Assembly: GCF_041287255.1 (NCBI RefSeq)
Contig: NZ_JBGGTX010000001.1
Location: 62,001 to 126,000 of the forward strand
Reading direction: 5' to 3'
Length of the DNA: 64,000 nucleotides
Origin: Tamlana flava
Lineage (GTDB): Bacteria; Bacteroidota; Bacteroidia; Flavobacteriales; Flavobacteriaceae
Shown here: positions 8,459 through 17,522 of the stretch, one piece after another
How positions within the stretch are numbered: the stretch's first letter is position 1
How the letters are laid out: each line of letters begins with the position of its first letter
Position numbers and translations under genes: made by a program
Notes under the pieces: generated by a model
The model's database searches: none
What the model was told of the DNA's origin: nothing
What the model saw: only the letters and a program-made list of their open reading frames with translations

Positions 8459-9040
8459 CTATAAGTTTAAAAAGTTCTGCAATATTTTTGCTCCAGCTGT
8501 ACTACTTTTTTCTGGGTGAAATTGAACACCGTAAAAATTGTTATGCTGCAAAGCTGACGCATAATTAATACCATAATCTGTTTTAGCAATGGTCTGCTCA
8601 CAGTGCTCGGCATAATAACTGTGTACCAAGTACATATATTCATTTTCTTTAACGCCTTTAAACAAGTCAGATTTTAAGTCTTTGATGACATTCCAACCCA
8701 TTTGAGGAACTTTTACCGCATTGGAAAACCTTTTAACATCAGTATCAAAAACCCCCAAACCCTTTGTGTTTCCTTCTTCAGTGTATCTACAAAGCAGCTG
8801 CATTCCCAAACATATGCCCAAAACAGGCTGCTTTAAGTTTGGAATCAATTTATCCAACCCCGTTTCCTTAAGCATGCCCATGGCACTACTAGCCTCACCT
8901 ACACCTGGAAAAATAATTTTATCTGCAGATGCTATTTCTTCAGAATTATTTGATAAAACAGCATCATAACCCAAACGCTTGAAAGCAAATTGAATGCTTT
9001 TTATATTCCCAGCTCCATAATTTATTATTACTAATTTCAA
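8459..9040 (-). CDS. hisH: Imidazole glycerol phosphate synthase, glutaminase subunit
   Basis: HisH hydrolyses glutamine and passes ammonia to HisF. The class I glutaminase triad is visible: cysteine in LGICLGMQLL (about residue 77) and the His-Glu pair in VQFHPEKSS near the C-terminus. PGVGEASSAM forms the oxyanion strand region. It has 193 residues and no extra domain. A 73-base gap separates it from hisB upstream, and that gap carries a perfect 10-bp inverted repeat. Confidence 0.98.
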   Translation of the reverse strand: MKLVIINYGAGNIKSIQFAFKRLGYDAVLSNNSEEIASADKIIFPGVGEASSAMGMLKETGLDKLIPNLKQPVLGICLGMQLLCRYTEEGNTKGLGVFDTDVKRFSNAVKVPQMGWNVIKDLKSDLFKGVKENEYMYLVHSYYAEHCEQTIAKTDYGINYASALQHNNFYGVQFHPEKSSTAGAKILQNFLNL

Positions 9041-9062
9041 TTGATTACAATTTGCGATTTTT

Positions 9063-9096
9063 GATTTACGTCAATTTTACTCGTCAGACGTAAATC
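9063..9096. repeat. Inverted repeat between hisB and hisH
   Basis: GATTTACGTC at 9063-9072 is repeated as its exact reverse complement at 9087-9096, with a 14-base loop. In the his mRNA this would fold into a 10-bp hairpin without a following U-run, so it is more likely an RNA-processing or stability element than a terminator. The stem shares TTTTTGATTTACG with the spacer at about 16648-16660, where another inverted repeat occurs. Confidence 0.5.
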
Positions 9097-9113
9097 TACA
9101 TTCCTAAATTCTT

Positions 9114-10247
9114 CTAAAGCATGCCTTTTGTTGAAGGCAAAATCATTTTTTCAACATCCCGTTTTACCGCCATTTTTATGGCTTTGGCAAAAGCTTTAAA
9201 AATAGCCTCAATTTTGTGGTGTTCATTAGTTCCTTCTGCTTTGATGTTCAAGTTGCACTTTGCTCCGTCAGTAAACGATTTAAAAAAGTGGTAAAACATT
9301 TCTGTTGGCATCTTTCCAATCATTTCACGTTTAAAGTCCGCTTCCCAAACTAACCAATTTCGCCCTCCAAAATCTATTGCCGCTTGGGCGTAGCAATCAT
9401 CCATTGGCAAACAGAACCCATAGCGTTCAATCCCTAATTTATTCCCTAATGCATTATGAAACAACTCACCAAGGGCAATGCCTGTATCTTCAATTGTATG
9501 GTGCTCATCCACTTCCAAATCACCATCAACTTTTATGTTTAAATCAAGTTGACCATGTCTTGCAATTTGGTCGAGCATATGGTCAAAAAAAGCAATGCCT
9601 GTTTCAATTTTGCTTTTTCCAGTACCATCAAGATTTATTTGAATGGCGATTTTTGTTTCATTCGTATTTCTAATAATGCCTCCTGAACGTTTGTCGGCTT
9701 TTAAAAAGGCATAGATTTTAGCCCAATCGTTACTTTCTAAAGCTATATAGTTTTCCAGCTCTTCACGTTTAACTGTAATTTCATCTGTTCCCAAATGGGT
9801 TTCATCATTAATAAAAATGCCTTTTGCCCCCAGGTTTTTAGCCAGTTCAATATCTGTTAAGCGGTCGCCGATGACAAAGGAATTTTCCAAATCATAATCC
9901 TCAGAAAAATATTGTGTTAAAAGCCCAGTATTGGGTTTTCTGGTTGGTGCATTGTCTTTGGCAAAGGTTCTATCAATAATCTGCTCTTTGAACACAATGC
10001 CTTCATCCTCAAAACATTTAATAATGAAATTGTGCGTTGGCCAAAACCTGTCTTCCGGAAATGACTCGGTTCCCAAACCATCTTGATTGGTTACCATAAC
10101 AAGTTCATAATCCAACTCTTTGGCAATTCTGCCCAAATACTGAAACACTTTAGGGTAAAATTCCAATTTCTCAAATGAATCTATCTGCTCATCAGCAGGT
10201 TCCCTGATGATGGTTCCATCCCTATCAATAAATAGTACTTTTTTCAT
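9114..10247 (-). CDS. hisB: Bifunctional histidinol-phosphatase / imidazoleglycerol-phosphate dehydratase
   Basis: The N-terminal HAD phosphatase (about residues 1-165; nucleophile in FIDRDGT at the start, later GDRLTDIELA) removes phosphate from histidinol phosphate; the C-terminal domain (about 185-377) dehydrates IGP, with metal-binding HH motifs in FDHMLDQIARHG, VDEHHTIED and TNEHHKIEA. I take the ATG at 10247 rather than a TTG two codons earlier because it forms a TAATG overlap with the hisC stop and the protein then starts MKKVLFIDRDGT, as usual. Confidence 0.97.
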   Translation of the reverse strand: MKKVLFIDRDGTIIREPADEQIDSFEKLEFYPKVFQYLGRIAKELDYELVMVTNQDGLGTESFPEDRFWPTHNFIIKCFEDEGIVFKEQIIDRTFAKDNAPTRKPNTGLLTQYFSEDYDLENSFVIGDRLTDIELAKNLGAKGIFINDETHLGTDEITVKREELENYIALESNDWAKIYAFLKADKRSGGIIRNTNETKIAIQINLDGTGKSKIETGIAFFDHMLDQIARHGQLDLNIKVDGDLEVDEHHTIEDTGIALGELFHNALGNKLGIERYGFCLPMDDCYAQAAIDFGGRNWLVWEADFKREMIGKMPTEMFYHFFKSFTDGAKCNLNIKAEGTNEHHKIEAIFKAFAKAIKMAVKRDVEKMILPSTKGML

Positions 10248-11284
10248 TAACAAATGGATTTTAATGTTTTTATCAATTTCTCATTCTCTTCAGGCGTTCC
10301 AATTGTAAAGCGCAGACAATTTTCACATCCAGGTTGGGTTGTTCTATTTCTAATGACAATTCCCTTTTCCAACAATTGATTATATCTCCCTGTAGCATCA
10401 TCCACTTTGGCTAAAATAAAATTAGCATCAGAAGGATAGATTTTTGAAACAAAATTAACAGATTTCAACTCAGATATTAAAACTTCTCTTTCCTTTAAAA
10501 TATTTTTAACCTCCTTACTTATCCTTTCTTGTACCTTTAAACGCATCATGGCTCGTTGTTGGGTCAATTCATTGACATTGTAAGGGGGTTTTATTCTGTT
10601 TAAAACTGAAATTATTTCCGAGGAAGCATAGCATATACCTAAGCGAATACCAGCCATCCCGTAAGCCTTGGAAAGGGTTTGCGTAACAATCAAGTTGGGA
10701 AACTCGCTCAAACTATTTACCCAACTCTCTTGGGTTGAAAAATCAATATATGCTTCATCTATAACAACAATTCCTTTAAATTTTTTTATCAACTTTTCAA
10801 TTGACTTGGCTTCAAAACTATTCCCTGTGGGATTGTTTGGGGAACACAAAAACAACAATTTTGAATTTGCATCAGCAATTTCCAAAATCTCATTCACTTT
10901 AGGCTGAAAGTTGTCATCCAGCTGAACACTTTTAATATCAATGGCGTTAACATTGGCCAAAACTTCATACATACCGTATGTAGGCGGCAAGGTTATGATG
11001 TTGTCTTGATTCGGCTCACAAAACGCCCTAAAAATAAGGTCTAAAACTTCGTCACTCCCATTGCCCAAAAGGATACGTTCTTCAGAAACGCCTTTTATAG
11101 CAGATAACATTGATTTTAAATTGCGCTGCAACGGGTCTGGGTAACGGTTCACGCCATTTTCAAATGGATTTTCATTGGCATCCAAAAACACCATATCATC
11201 ACCATCACCCTTAAATTCATCTCTTGCTGACGAATAGGGCTTTAATGCTTTTATGTTTTTCCTTATTAAGTCTTTAACGTTCAT
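10247..11284 (-). CDS. hisC: Histidinol-phosphate aminotransferase
   Basis: This 345-residue fold-type I PLP enzyme transfers the amino group from glutamate to imidazole acetol phosphate. The PLP lysine lies in TQTLSKAYGMAGIRLG (about residue 207), with CSPNNPTGN and VIDEAYIDFS upstream as expected. Its ATG overlaps the hisD stop as ATGA, and its stop overlaps the hisB start as TAATG, so hisD, hisC and hisB are tightly coupled. Confidence 0.98.
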   Translation of the reverse strand: MNVKDLIRKNIKALKPYSSARDEFKGDGDDMVFLDANENPFENGVNRYPDPLQRNLKSMLSAIKGVSEERILLGNGSDEVLDLIFRAFCEPNQDNIITLPPTYGMYEVLANVNAIDIKSVQLDDNFQPKVNEILEIADANSKLLFLCSPNNPTGNSFEAKSIEKLIKKFKGIVVIDEAYIDFSTQESWVNSLSEFPNLIVTQTLSKAYGMAGIRLGICYASSEIISVLNRIKPPYNVNELTQQRAMMRLKVQERISKEVKNILKEREVLISELKSVNFVSKIYPSDANFILAKVDDATGRYNQLLEKGIVIRNRTTQPGCENCLRFTIGTPEENEKLIKTLKSIC

Positions 11285-12567
11285 TTTTTCAAATCCTTTA
11301 AACGAATGGAAACAGCGTTCTTGTGCGCTCGCAAACCTTCTGCTTCTGCCATGATCTCTATGGTTTCACCAATATTTAAAATGCCATCCTTTGATATTTT
11401 TTGAAAGGTCATACTCTTTTGAAAACTATCTAAATTTACTCCCGAATAGGCTTTACTAAAACCATTTGTTGGCAATGTATGGTTTGTTCCAGAAGCATAA
11501 TCCCCAGCACTTTCAGGTGTGTAATTTCCAATAAATACCGAACCGGCATTACTAATCCCGTTTACATATAAATCTTCATTCTTTGAGCAAACAATAAAAT
11601 GCTCAGGGCCATATTCATCAATTAATTCAAGCGCAACAGCATCATTTTCCACATAAATCAACTTTGAATTTGCAATAGACTTTTCGGCAATGGCTTTACG
11701 CGGAAGCACATTTAACTGTTTTTCAACTTCTTCGGAAACAGAATTTATTAATTCTTTGGATGTTGAAACCAAAATAACCTGGCTATCCGAACCATGTTCA
11801 GCTTGACTCAATAAATCTGATGCCACGTAAGAAGCATTGGCACTTTCGTCAGCAATGACCAATAATTCACTCGGACCTGCGGGCATATCTATTGCTACAC
11901 CAAATTTAGTGGCCAATTGCTTTGCAACAGTGACAAATTGATTTCCTGGACCAAATATCTTATGGACTTGAGGAATTATGGTTGTTCCAAATGCCAATCC
12001 TGCAATGGCCTGAATTCCACCAACTTTAATGACCTTTGTTACCCCACAAAGTTGGGCGGCAAACAAAATTTCCGGAGCCAATTTGCCTTCTTTGTTAGGT
12101 GGGGAACATAAAACAATCTCCTTGCAACCAGCTATTTGGGCAGGAACTGCCAACATTAAAACCGTTGAAAATAAAGGAGCAGTTCCTCCGGGAATATACA
12201 ATCCTACTTTTTGAATTGGACGTTTTTCCTGCCAGCACAGCACGCCATTGGCAGTTTCTACTTCAACTTTTCCTGTTTTTTGTGCCTTGTGAAAGGCTTC
12301 TATGTTTTGCTTTGCCATTTTTATGGCATTTTGAAGTTTTTCCGAAACCTTTGAAACAGCTTCCTGAAGTTCTTCAGAAGATACCACATTCGATTTTAAA
12401 GAAACCCCATCGAAGCGTTCGGTGTATTTCGCAATTGCTTCATCACCATTTTGACGTACATCATCAAAAACCTGATTTACTATACCCTCAATATCATCGA
12501 CAGTTTGTGTAGGTCTTTTTAAAATTTCTGACCAAGTATTTTTATTTGGATTGTTAATTATTTGCAT
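11281..12567 (-). CDS. hisD: Histidinol dehydrogenase
   Basis: HisD oxidises L-histidinol to histidine in two NAD-dependent, zinc-dependent steps. The 428 residues contain the family pattern: YIPGGTAPLFSTVLM, GPGNQFVTVAKQLA, DMPAGPSELLVIAD, SQAEHGSDSQ and YGPEHF, with zinc ligands in the last two. I chose the ATG at 12567 (MQIINNPNKNTW) over a TTG two codons upstream. It lies 48 bases after hisG and overlaps hisC by four bases. Confidence 0.97.
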   Translation of the reverse strand: MQIINNPNKNTWSEILKRPTQTVDDIEGIVNQVFDDVRQNGDEAIAKYTERFDGVSLKSNVVSSEELQEAVSKVSEKLQNAIKMAKQNIEAFHKAQKTGKVEVETANGVLCWQEKRPIQKVGLYIPGGTAPLFSTVLMLAVPAQIAGCKEIVLCSPPNKEGKLAPEILFAAQLCGVTKVIKVGGIQAIAGLAFGTTIIPQVHKIFGPGNQFVTVAKQLATKFGVAIDMPAGPSELLVIADESANASYVASDLLSQAEHGSDSQVILVSTSKELINSVSEEVEKQLNVLPRKAIAEKSIANSKLIYVENDAVALELIDEYGPEHFIVCSKNEDLYVNGISNAGSVFIGNYTPESAGDYASGTNHTLPTNGFSKAYSGVNLDSFQKSMTFQKISKDGILNIGETIEIMAEAEGLRAHKNAVSIRLKDLKK

Positions 12568-12615
12568 TATCAAATTAGTTAATGTGATTCTGAAGTAAGT
12601 TAAGAATCACAAAGG

Positions 12616-13473
12616 TCAAAGTACCATTTTCTCAATAGGGCAAACCAATATTCCTTGGGCGCCTTTAGCCTTTAAATCGTCAATAACTTCCCAAAATTCA
12701 TTTTTATTGATTACGGAATGTACAGAACTCCAACCTTCTTCAGCCAAAGGTAAAACCGTTGGACTTTTCATGCCTGGGAGTACACTGATGATGTCTTGAA
12801 CTTTATCGTTTGGTGCATTTAGTAAAACGTATTTTGAATTTCTGCCTTTTAAAACCGATTTAATCCTAAATTGAATCTTATTTAGAATATCAAGTTTGTC
12901 CTCATTTAAAACAGGAGAAACAGCTAGCACAGCTTCAGATTTCAAAATGGTTTCAACCTCCTTTAAATTGTTTTTAAACAAGGTGCTCCCGCTGGAAACA
13001 ATATCACAAATAGCATCTGCCAAACCGATATTAGGGGCTATTTCAACCGAACCATTAATTATATGTAGGTTTGCATTTACTCCATTTTTATCCAAATAGG
13101 TTTGAACGGTATGGGGATAAGATGTTGCAATACGCTTACCTTCCAAATCCTTTATACCATTGTATTTAACCGATTTTGGCACAGCAATACAAACACGGCA
13201 GCTTGAAAACCCAAGTTTTTCAACAACATTAATGCCTTCCCCTTTTTCAATCAAAACATTTTCGCCAATAATGGCAGCATCCACCACACCGTCTTTTAAA
13301 TACTGTGGAATATCGCCATTTCTTAAGTAAAACACTTCAACAGGAAAACCTTTTGCCGAAGCCTTTAGCTGGTCCTTACCATTGTCGATGTTAATGCCAA
13401 TGTCTTTTAAAATCTGCATCGAGTCTTCGTTCAATCGACCCGATTTTTGCACTGCAATTCTTAATTTACTCAT
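12616..13473 (-). CDS. hisG: ATP phosphoribosyltransferase, long form
   Basis: HisG joins ATP and PRPP in the first, feedback-controlled step of histidine synthesis. At 285 residues it is the long form: a catalytic periplasmic-binding-like part (about 1-210) and a C-terminal ACT-like regulatory domain (about 211-285) that binds histidine. DAAIIGENVLIE and DIVSSGSTLFKNNL (PRPP-binding loop) are characteristic. It is the first structural gene of the operon and is preceded by a leader peptide and a terminator hairpin, so it should be controlled both allosterically and by attenuation. Confidence 0.97.
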   Translation of the reverse strand: MSKLRIAVQKSGRLNEDSMQILKDIGINIDNGKDQLKASAKGFPVEVFYLRNGDIPQYLKDGVVDAAIIGENVLIEKGEGINVVEKLGFSSCRVCIAVPKSVKYNGIKDLEGKRIATSYPHTVQTYLDKNGVNANLHIINGSVEIAPNIGLADAICDIVSSGSTLFKNNLKEVETILKSEAVLAVSPVLNEDKLDILNKIQFRIKSVLKGRNSKYVLLNAPNDKVQDIISVLPGMKSPTVLPLAEEGWSSVHSVINKNEFWEVIDDLKAKGAQGILVCPIEKMVL

Positions 13474-13516
13474 TATCTAATTTTTATGAGTTTGAAACAA
13501 TCTAGTTGGTTTTATT

Positions 13517-13548
13517 AAAAAACCCGTTTGATGGTCTCAAACGGGTTT
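13517..13548 (-). terminator. his operon attenuator (premature terminator)
   Basis: On the minus strand a perfect 12-bp stem, AAACCCGTTTGA (13548-13537) and TCAAACGGGTTT (13531-13520), closes a 5-base loop and runs into six T residues (13522-13517). It lies between the leader peptide stop and the hisG start, 44 bases before the ATG, so it must stop transcription before hisG. Its left arm can alternatively pair with leader-peptide codons 14-16: CTCAAGCG (13592-13585) with CGTTTGAG (13543-13536), eight pairs including one G-U, an antiterminator that excludes the terminator. Confidence 0.88.
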
Positions 13549-13578
13549 AAATATATGTTGACTTTACTCAATACATTC

Positions 13579-13632
13579 TCACTTCGCTTGAGGGCAAATG
13601 TGAAAATGATGATGTTTTTGAATAAAATTCAT
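13579..13632 (-). CDS. hisL: his operon leader peptide
   Basis: The minus strand encodes MNFIQKHHHFHICPQAK and then TGA: 17 residues with four histidines in five positions (residues 7-11). It starts about 160 bases before hisG and is followed by the attenuator hairpin. This is the layout of ribosome-mediated his attenuation: when charged tRNA-His is scarce, the ribosome stalls on the His codons, codons 14-16 stay free to form the antiterminator, and hisG is transcribed; when histidine is plentiful the ribosome reaches the stop, covers that segment, and the terminator forms. The composition and position make chance very unlikely. The symbol is given by analogy with the enterobacterial leader. 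Confidence 0.88.
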   Translation of the reverse strand: MNFIQKHHHFHICPQAK

Positions 13633-13649
13633 GTCTTTTTTGTCTTTTG

Positions 13650-13657
13650 CAAATATC
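13650..13657 (-). promoter_or_regulatory. Candidate his operon promoter -7 element
   Basis: The minus strand reads GATATTTG, seven of eight matches to TAnnTTTG, 18 bases before the leader-peptide ATG. It would place the transcript start just ahead of the leader peptide, as expected for an attenuated operon. The rest of the roughly 310-base hisG-prohibitin spacer (13474-13784) holds the leader peptide and attenuator; its far end (about 13665-13784) is AT-rich and I see nothing else in it. Confidence 0.4.
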
Positions 13658-13784
13658 TATAATTTATGTCAATAATTCCAAATATTAACCGCAATTATTA
13701 AAACATTTGAAAATTAACAACATTCGGCAACAAAAAAATCAATAATATTTAAAGGATTACGCAGATATCTAAATTATTTTAATC

Positions 13785-14600
13785 TTACTGATTTCCCAAA
13801 ATAATCGGCATACCACTGTCTCCTGACCCTATAACAATAACCTTGCTATTCGGGGATTCTGATAATTTAATTGTAGCATCTATACCTTTATCCTGCAAAA
13901 TCTTATCCGTCAATGAAGCACTCAATATTCTGTTGGCATCCGCCTTCCCTTGTGCCTCAATCCTTACTTTATCTGCTTCCTTTGCAGCAGTTACCAATCT
14001 AAATTCATATTCCAGTGATTCTTGTTCTTGCTTTAGTTTACGTTCAATGGCATCTTTAATCGTAGGAGGAAGTGTTACATCCCGCACCAAAACTTCGTTT
14101 AGCTGAATGTATTGGTCATCTACAATCTTCTGGGTTTCTTCAAAAATTTCTTGTTGAATAGCATCACGCTTGCTTGAATATAACTGCTCTGGGGTGTAAC
14201 GACCAACCACACTTCTTGCTGCAGAGCGTATGGCAGGCAATAGAACCCTATCTATATATTGTTCACTTTTTTCTTGGTGCAATTTTCCTAATTCGTTATA
14301 CATAGGTTGAAACCAAACGGAAGCTTCAAGTTTAATGTCTAACCCGTTAGACGATAAAACATTCATCTTCTCTAAACGTTCTTGTTGACGAACCTCATAA
14401 ACATAAACCTTGTTCCATGGTGCCACAATATGAAAGCCCTCTCCTAATGGGGGTTCGTCTGTTACAACCCCTCCTCCAAAGGTTTTATAAAGCACCCCAG
14501 CTTCACCAGAACCGATGGTAACTGCAGATTTAGTTAAAATTATTACTAATACAATCACTCCAATAATAAATGGAAGTGCCACTTTTGGTAATTTGTCCAT
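13785..14600 (-). CDS. Prohibitin-like SPFH/band 7 membrane protein
   Basis: The 271 residues start with one membrane segment (about residues 8-25), followed by the SPFH domain (about 26-190; GEAGVLYKTFGGGV and the prohibitin hallmark RSAARSVVGRYTPEQLYSSK) and a charged coiled-coil (about 190-240, AAKEADKVRIEAQGKADANR). Such proteins form large rings on membranes and often restrain AAA proteases such as FtsH. It lies 12 bases after the VWA protein gene, on the same strand, so the two are probably one transcript. Confidence 0.92.
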   Translation of the reverse strand: MDKLPKVALPFIIGVIVLVIILTKSAVTIGSGEAGVLYKTFGGGVVTDEPPLGEGFHIVAPWNKVYVYEVRQQERLEKMNVLSSNGLDIKLEASVWFQPMYNELGKLHQEKSEQYIDRVLLPAIRSAARSVVGRYTPEQLYSSKRDAIQQEIFEETQKIVDDQYIQLNEVLVRDVTLPPTIKDAIERKLKQEQESLEYEFRLVTAAKEADKVRIEAQGKADANRILSASLTDKILQDKGIDATIKLSESPNSKVIVIGSGDSGMPIILGNQ

Positions 14601-14612
14601 GTGTTTGTCTAA

Positions 14613-16646
14613 TTAAATTAATCCGTTATATTTTCTAATAAACCATTCTAATCCTAGGCTCAAGGCTATGATAGCCAATAAATATTTCCAATCAAGCAAA
14701 GGTATGGTTTTTTTTACGCTTTTTTGAATTGGAACAAAACGTTTGTCATCCAATAAATCTTCAATAAGATTTTGCCAATTGTCTATAAAATAACTTTTGC
14801 CTTGACTGTTAGTAGCAATCTTTTGCAGTTTTGTTACATCAGCATTTAAAAATTGTTGTTCCACATTATATTCCAGTATTTGAAAACTGCCAGACTTTGA
14901 CAAATTATCATTTTTTGCCCTAACCACAAAGTTGTATGTTGCGGGAGGCAAACTACTTAAATCAACTTGATAATAGTTATTTTTTAAAATTAATGGAAAT
15001 GTTTTGGTTTCATTGGATTTATTTTCAACCACTATAATCTCAAGGCTTTCACGGGCATCAAAAACATAATTTTTGTCGAAAAATTCTGCTTTCACAATTA
15101 CATTATTGTTGTCTTTGTAAAAGGAGTCATATTCAATGTTAAGTCGACTTTTTTGTTGATTTGTGGCTAGATATTGAATGAGCTTCCCAATGAAATCATC
15201 AAACGGTTTGAATGACTTCTCATTTATAAAACTTTGTGCCCGCCATTGCCAAATATTCTCGCCAAATAAAACCGCTTGCCTCCAACTATTAATTTCAAAA
15301 GTGGCCAGCAGAGGCTCCCCAACAGAAACACCTTTAAATGTTTTATTTAAAATGGTTTCAAACGGTATAGAAAACTGAACAGCTCCGTAATTGGATAATA
15401 ACGGTGGAAATGACTCAAAATCTAAATCTTGAATTAAAAATGGCCCATAGTTTCTATTCAATTCAGCTTGATAATCTTCTGTTTGATTTGTTATTTGGTG
15501 ATTGAAAAATGGATAAGCTTCGTTTAAAAAATCTAAATCGGTTTTTGGACCAATAATGATAAATTGATTTTTCTTTTGTGCATTTAATGCTTCCACTAAT
15601 AACTTAAACTTATTATTTGGCTGATAGAGTATAATTAATTGAAAATCATTTATTTTATCAATAATATCATTTAAACCAACAAATGATACCGCACGCTGTT
15701 CGTTGCTTTCAATACTCTTTTTCAGTACTCCCAAATCTGGATGTAAAATATCACTAACAAAGGCTATTTTAGTTTTTTGATTTATCACTTCAACTGCAAA
15801 ATTCTGTACATTGTTTATTTTGTTTTTCTCCTGTTCCAAAGGATTAAGCGTTATTTTATATTGACCAATACCAACCGAATTAGCAGGCAAATTAAAATTC
15901 AAAATCTTTGAGCTATTAGTTTTGGAAAAGTTTAGGTTTTCAGAATAAACAGGCAAATTTCCTTTAGTTACTATGAGGTTTGAATTGACACTATCATCAC
16001 CGCTGTAAACCAATATGGCTTCAACAGGAAATTTATTCTTTAAATAGGCATATTTATTGACATTGAGCTGTTGGATTTTTAAGTCGACATACTTGGTCGT
16101 ATCCCCCAAAATGATTGGGAAAATGGGTTGACTATACCTGTTATCTACAAATTGATAATCATTACCATAGGTTTGATTTCCATCGGTAAGCAACAAAGTG
16201 GGTGAAGTTGTCTGCTTGTAAATTTTGTTTAATTGTGTGAAGGCTTTATAAATATTGGTTTGGTTTTCAGAAAAATCAATATAGTCTGAAGTTGAAAGTG
16301 ATTCCCCAAAAGTATACAGCTCTAAATTAAATTTACTTTTTAAATCTTTGTTTTGCGAAATACTTTCTATAAAATCAAGGGCTTTGTCCTTTTGGTTTAA
16401 ATGTTTGATTGAACTTGAGTTATCAACGGCCAAGATTAAATTTGGCTTTTCAGTAAACAAAGTAACTTTATTAAAACTGGGATTGACAATCAAAAGTAAA
16501 ACAGAAAAAACAGTAATAAACCTCAAAAAAGCAAAAAGCATGTTTAATCGAGACATGCTTTTCTTTTTATTGAAGTAGTGGAAAAATGACAGCAACAATG
16601 CAATGATTCCAGCAAGTATGATATATAATAAAGTTTCTGTTTGCAT
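14613..16646 (-). CDS. VWA-like integral membrane protein
   Basis: This 677-residue protein has two N-terminal membrane segments (about 5-22 and 37-60), a von Willebrand A-like region starting LILAVDNSSSIKHL (about residues 90-103) whose DxSxS is a MIDAS metal site, a middle region with a glutaminase-like flavour (residues about 290-500), and a C-terminal membrane helix (LDWKYLLAIIALSLGLEWFI). The arrangement is common in Bacteroidota BatA-like or DUF4159-neighbour proteins of unknown role. It follows fabG by 81 bases and precedes the prohibitin gene by 12. Confidence 0.75.
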   Translation of the reverse strand: MQTETLLYIILAGIIALLLSFFHYFNKKKSMSRLNMLFAFLRFITVFSVLLLIVNPSFNKVTLFTEKPNLILAVDNSSSIKHLNQKDKALDFIESISQNKDLKSKFNLELYTFGESLSTSDYIDFSENQTNIYKAFTQLNKIYKQTTSPTLLLTDGNQTYGNDYQFVDNRYSQPIFPIILGDTTKYVDLKIQQLNVNKYAYLKNKFPVEAILVYSGDDSVNSNLIVTKGNLPVYSENLNFSKTNSSKILNFNLPANSVGIGQYKITLNPLEQEKNKINNVQNFAVEVINQKTKIAFVSDILHPDLGVLKKSIESNEQRAVSFVGLNDIIDKINDFQLIILYQPNNKFKLLVEALNAQKKNQFIIIGPKTDLDFLNEAYPFFNHQITNQTEDYQAELNRNYGPFLIQDLDFESFPPLLSNYGAVQFSIPFETILNKTFKGVSVGEPLLATFEINSWRQAVLFGENIWQWRAQSFINEKSFKPFDDFIGKLIQYLATNQQKSRLNIEYDSFYKDNNNVIVKAEFFDKNYVFDARESLEIIVVENKSNETKTFPLILKNNYYQVDLSSLPPATYNFVVRAKNDNLSKSGSFQILEYNVEQQFLNADVTKLQKIATNSQGKSYFIDNWQNLIEDLLDDKRFVPIQKSVKKTIPLLDWKYLLAIIALSLGLEWFIRKYNGLI

Positions 16647-16658
16647 TTTTTGATTTAC

Positions 16659-16709
16659 GAATTACGAGTTTAAGGCAGACAAATTAAGGATTGAAAAAAG
16701 TCGTAATTC
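16659..16709. repeat. Inverted repeat in fabG-VWA spacer
   Basis: GAATTACGA at 16659-16667 returns as TCGTAATTC at 16701-16709, a perfect 9-bp inverted repeat with a 33-base interval. The left part overlaps TTTTTGATTTACG, also present in the hisB-hisH spacer. Sequences of this TTACGAATTACG kind look to me like a dispersed intergenic element, but two copies do not prove it. Confidence 0.35.
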
Positions 16710-16727
16710 TGAAATCTGTTTCATAAA

Positions 16728-17474
16728 TTAAGTTAGCATGCCACCATCAACATTTAACGTTTGCCCAGTAACATAGGCACTCATGTCTGAAGCCAAAAAC
16801 ACGCAAACATTTGCCACGTCTTCAGGTGTTCCTCCGCGTTTTAAAGGAATTCCTGCACGCCAACCTTTTACCACTTCTTCATCTAATTTAGCGGTCATTT
16901 CCGTTTCTATAAATCCAGGAGCAACCACATTACTTCTAATGTTTCTTGAGCCCAGCTCTAACGCTACAGATTTGGAAAAACCAATAATACCAGCTTTTGA
17001 TGCTGCATAATTAGTCTGGCCTGCATTACCTTTTACCCCAACAACCGAACTCATATTGATGATTGAGCCTTTACGTTGTTTTAGCATAGTTTTTTGCACG
17101 GCTTTGGTCATATTAAAAACAGATTTTAAATTAACCTCAATAACAGTATCAAAATCTTCTTCAGTAATACGCATTAATAAGTTGTCTTTTGTAATACCGG
17201 CATTGTTTACCAAAACATCAATGCTTCCAAATTCTGCCACAACATCATCAGCTAATTTTTGAGCTTCTTCAAAACTGGCTGCATTACTTTTATACCCTTT
17301 AGCCTTAACCCCTAAAGCGTTAAGTTCGTTTTCCAATTCTTTTGCCGCTTCAACTGAAGAGCTATAGGTAAAAGCCACATCAGCACCTTGTTGCGCAAAT
17401 ATTTGGGCTATTCCTTTACCAATTCCACGACTTGCGCCCGTAACAATGGCTGTTTTTCCTTCTAATAATTTCAT
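16728..17474 (-). CDS. fabG: 3-oxoacyl-ACP reductase
   Basis: FabG reduces 3-oxoacyl-ACP with NADPH in fatty acid elongation. The 248-residue classical SDR has the cofactor loop TGASRGIGKGIA (about residues 12-23), NNAGIT, the catalytic serine in INMSSVVG (about 140), and YAASK (about 153-157), and ends ...GQTLNVDGGMLT as usual. It has its own -7 element upstream (17523-17530), directly after the terminator that ends the sucD transcript. Confidence 0.95.
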   Translation of the reverse strand: MKLLEGKTAIVTGASRGIGKGIAQIFAQQGADVAFTYSSSVEAAKELENELNALGVKAKGYKSNAASFEEAQKLADDVVAEFGSIDVLVNNAGITKDNLLMRITEEDFDTVIEVNLKSVFNMTKAVQKTMLKQRKGSIINMSSVVGVKGNAGQTNYAASKAGIIGFSKSVALELGSRNIRSNVVAPGFIETEMTAKLDEEVVKGWRAGIPLKRGGTPEDVANVCVFLASDMSAYVTGQTLNVDGGMLT

Positions 17475-17522
17475 CTTCGATAGTTAGTTTATTTCTGTTT
17501 ATAAAGAAATTTTCTATTTATT

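Noticed and set aside
12099..12512. A 137-codon open frame on the plus strand opposite hisD
   Set aside because: It lies wholly inside hisD, has no family-like sequence, and is a shadow of the codon bias of the real gene.
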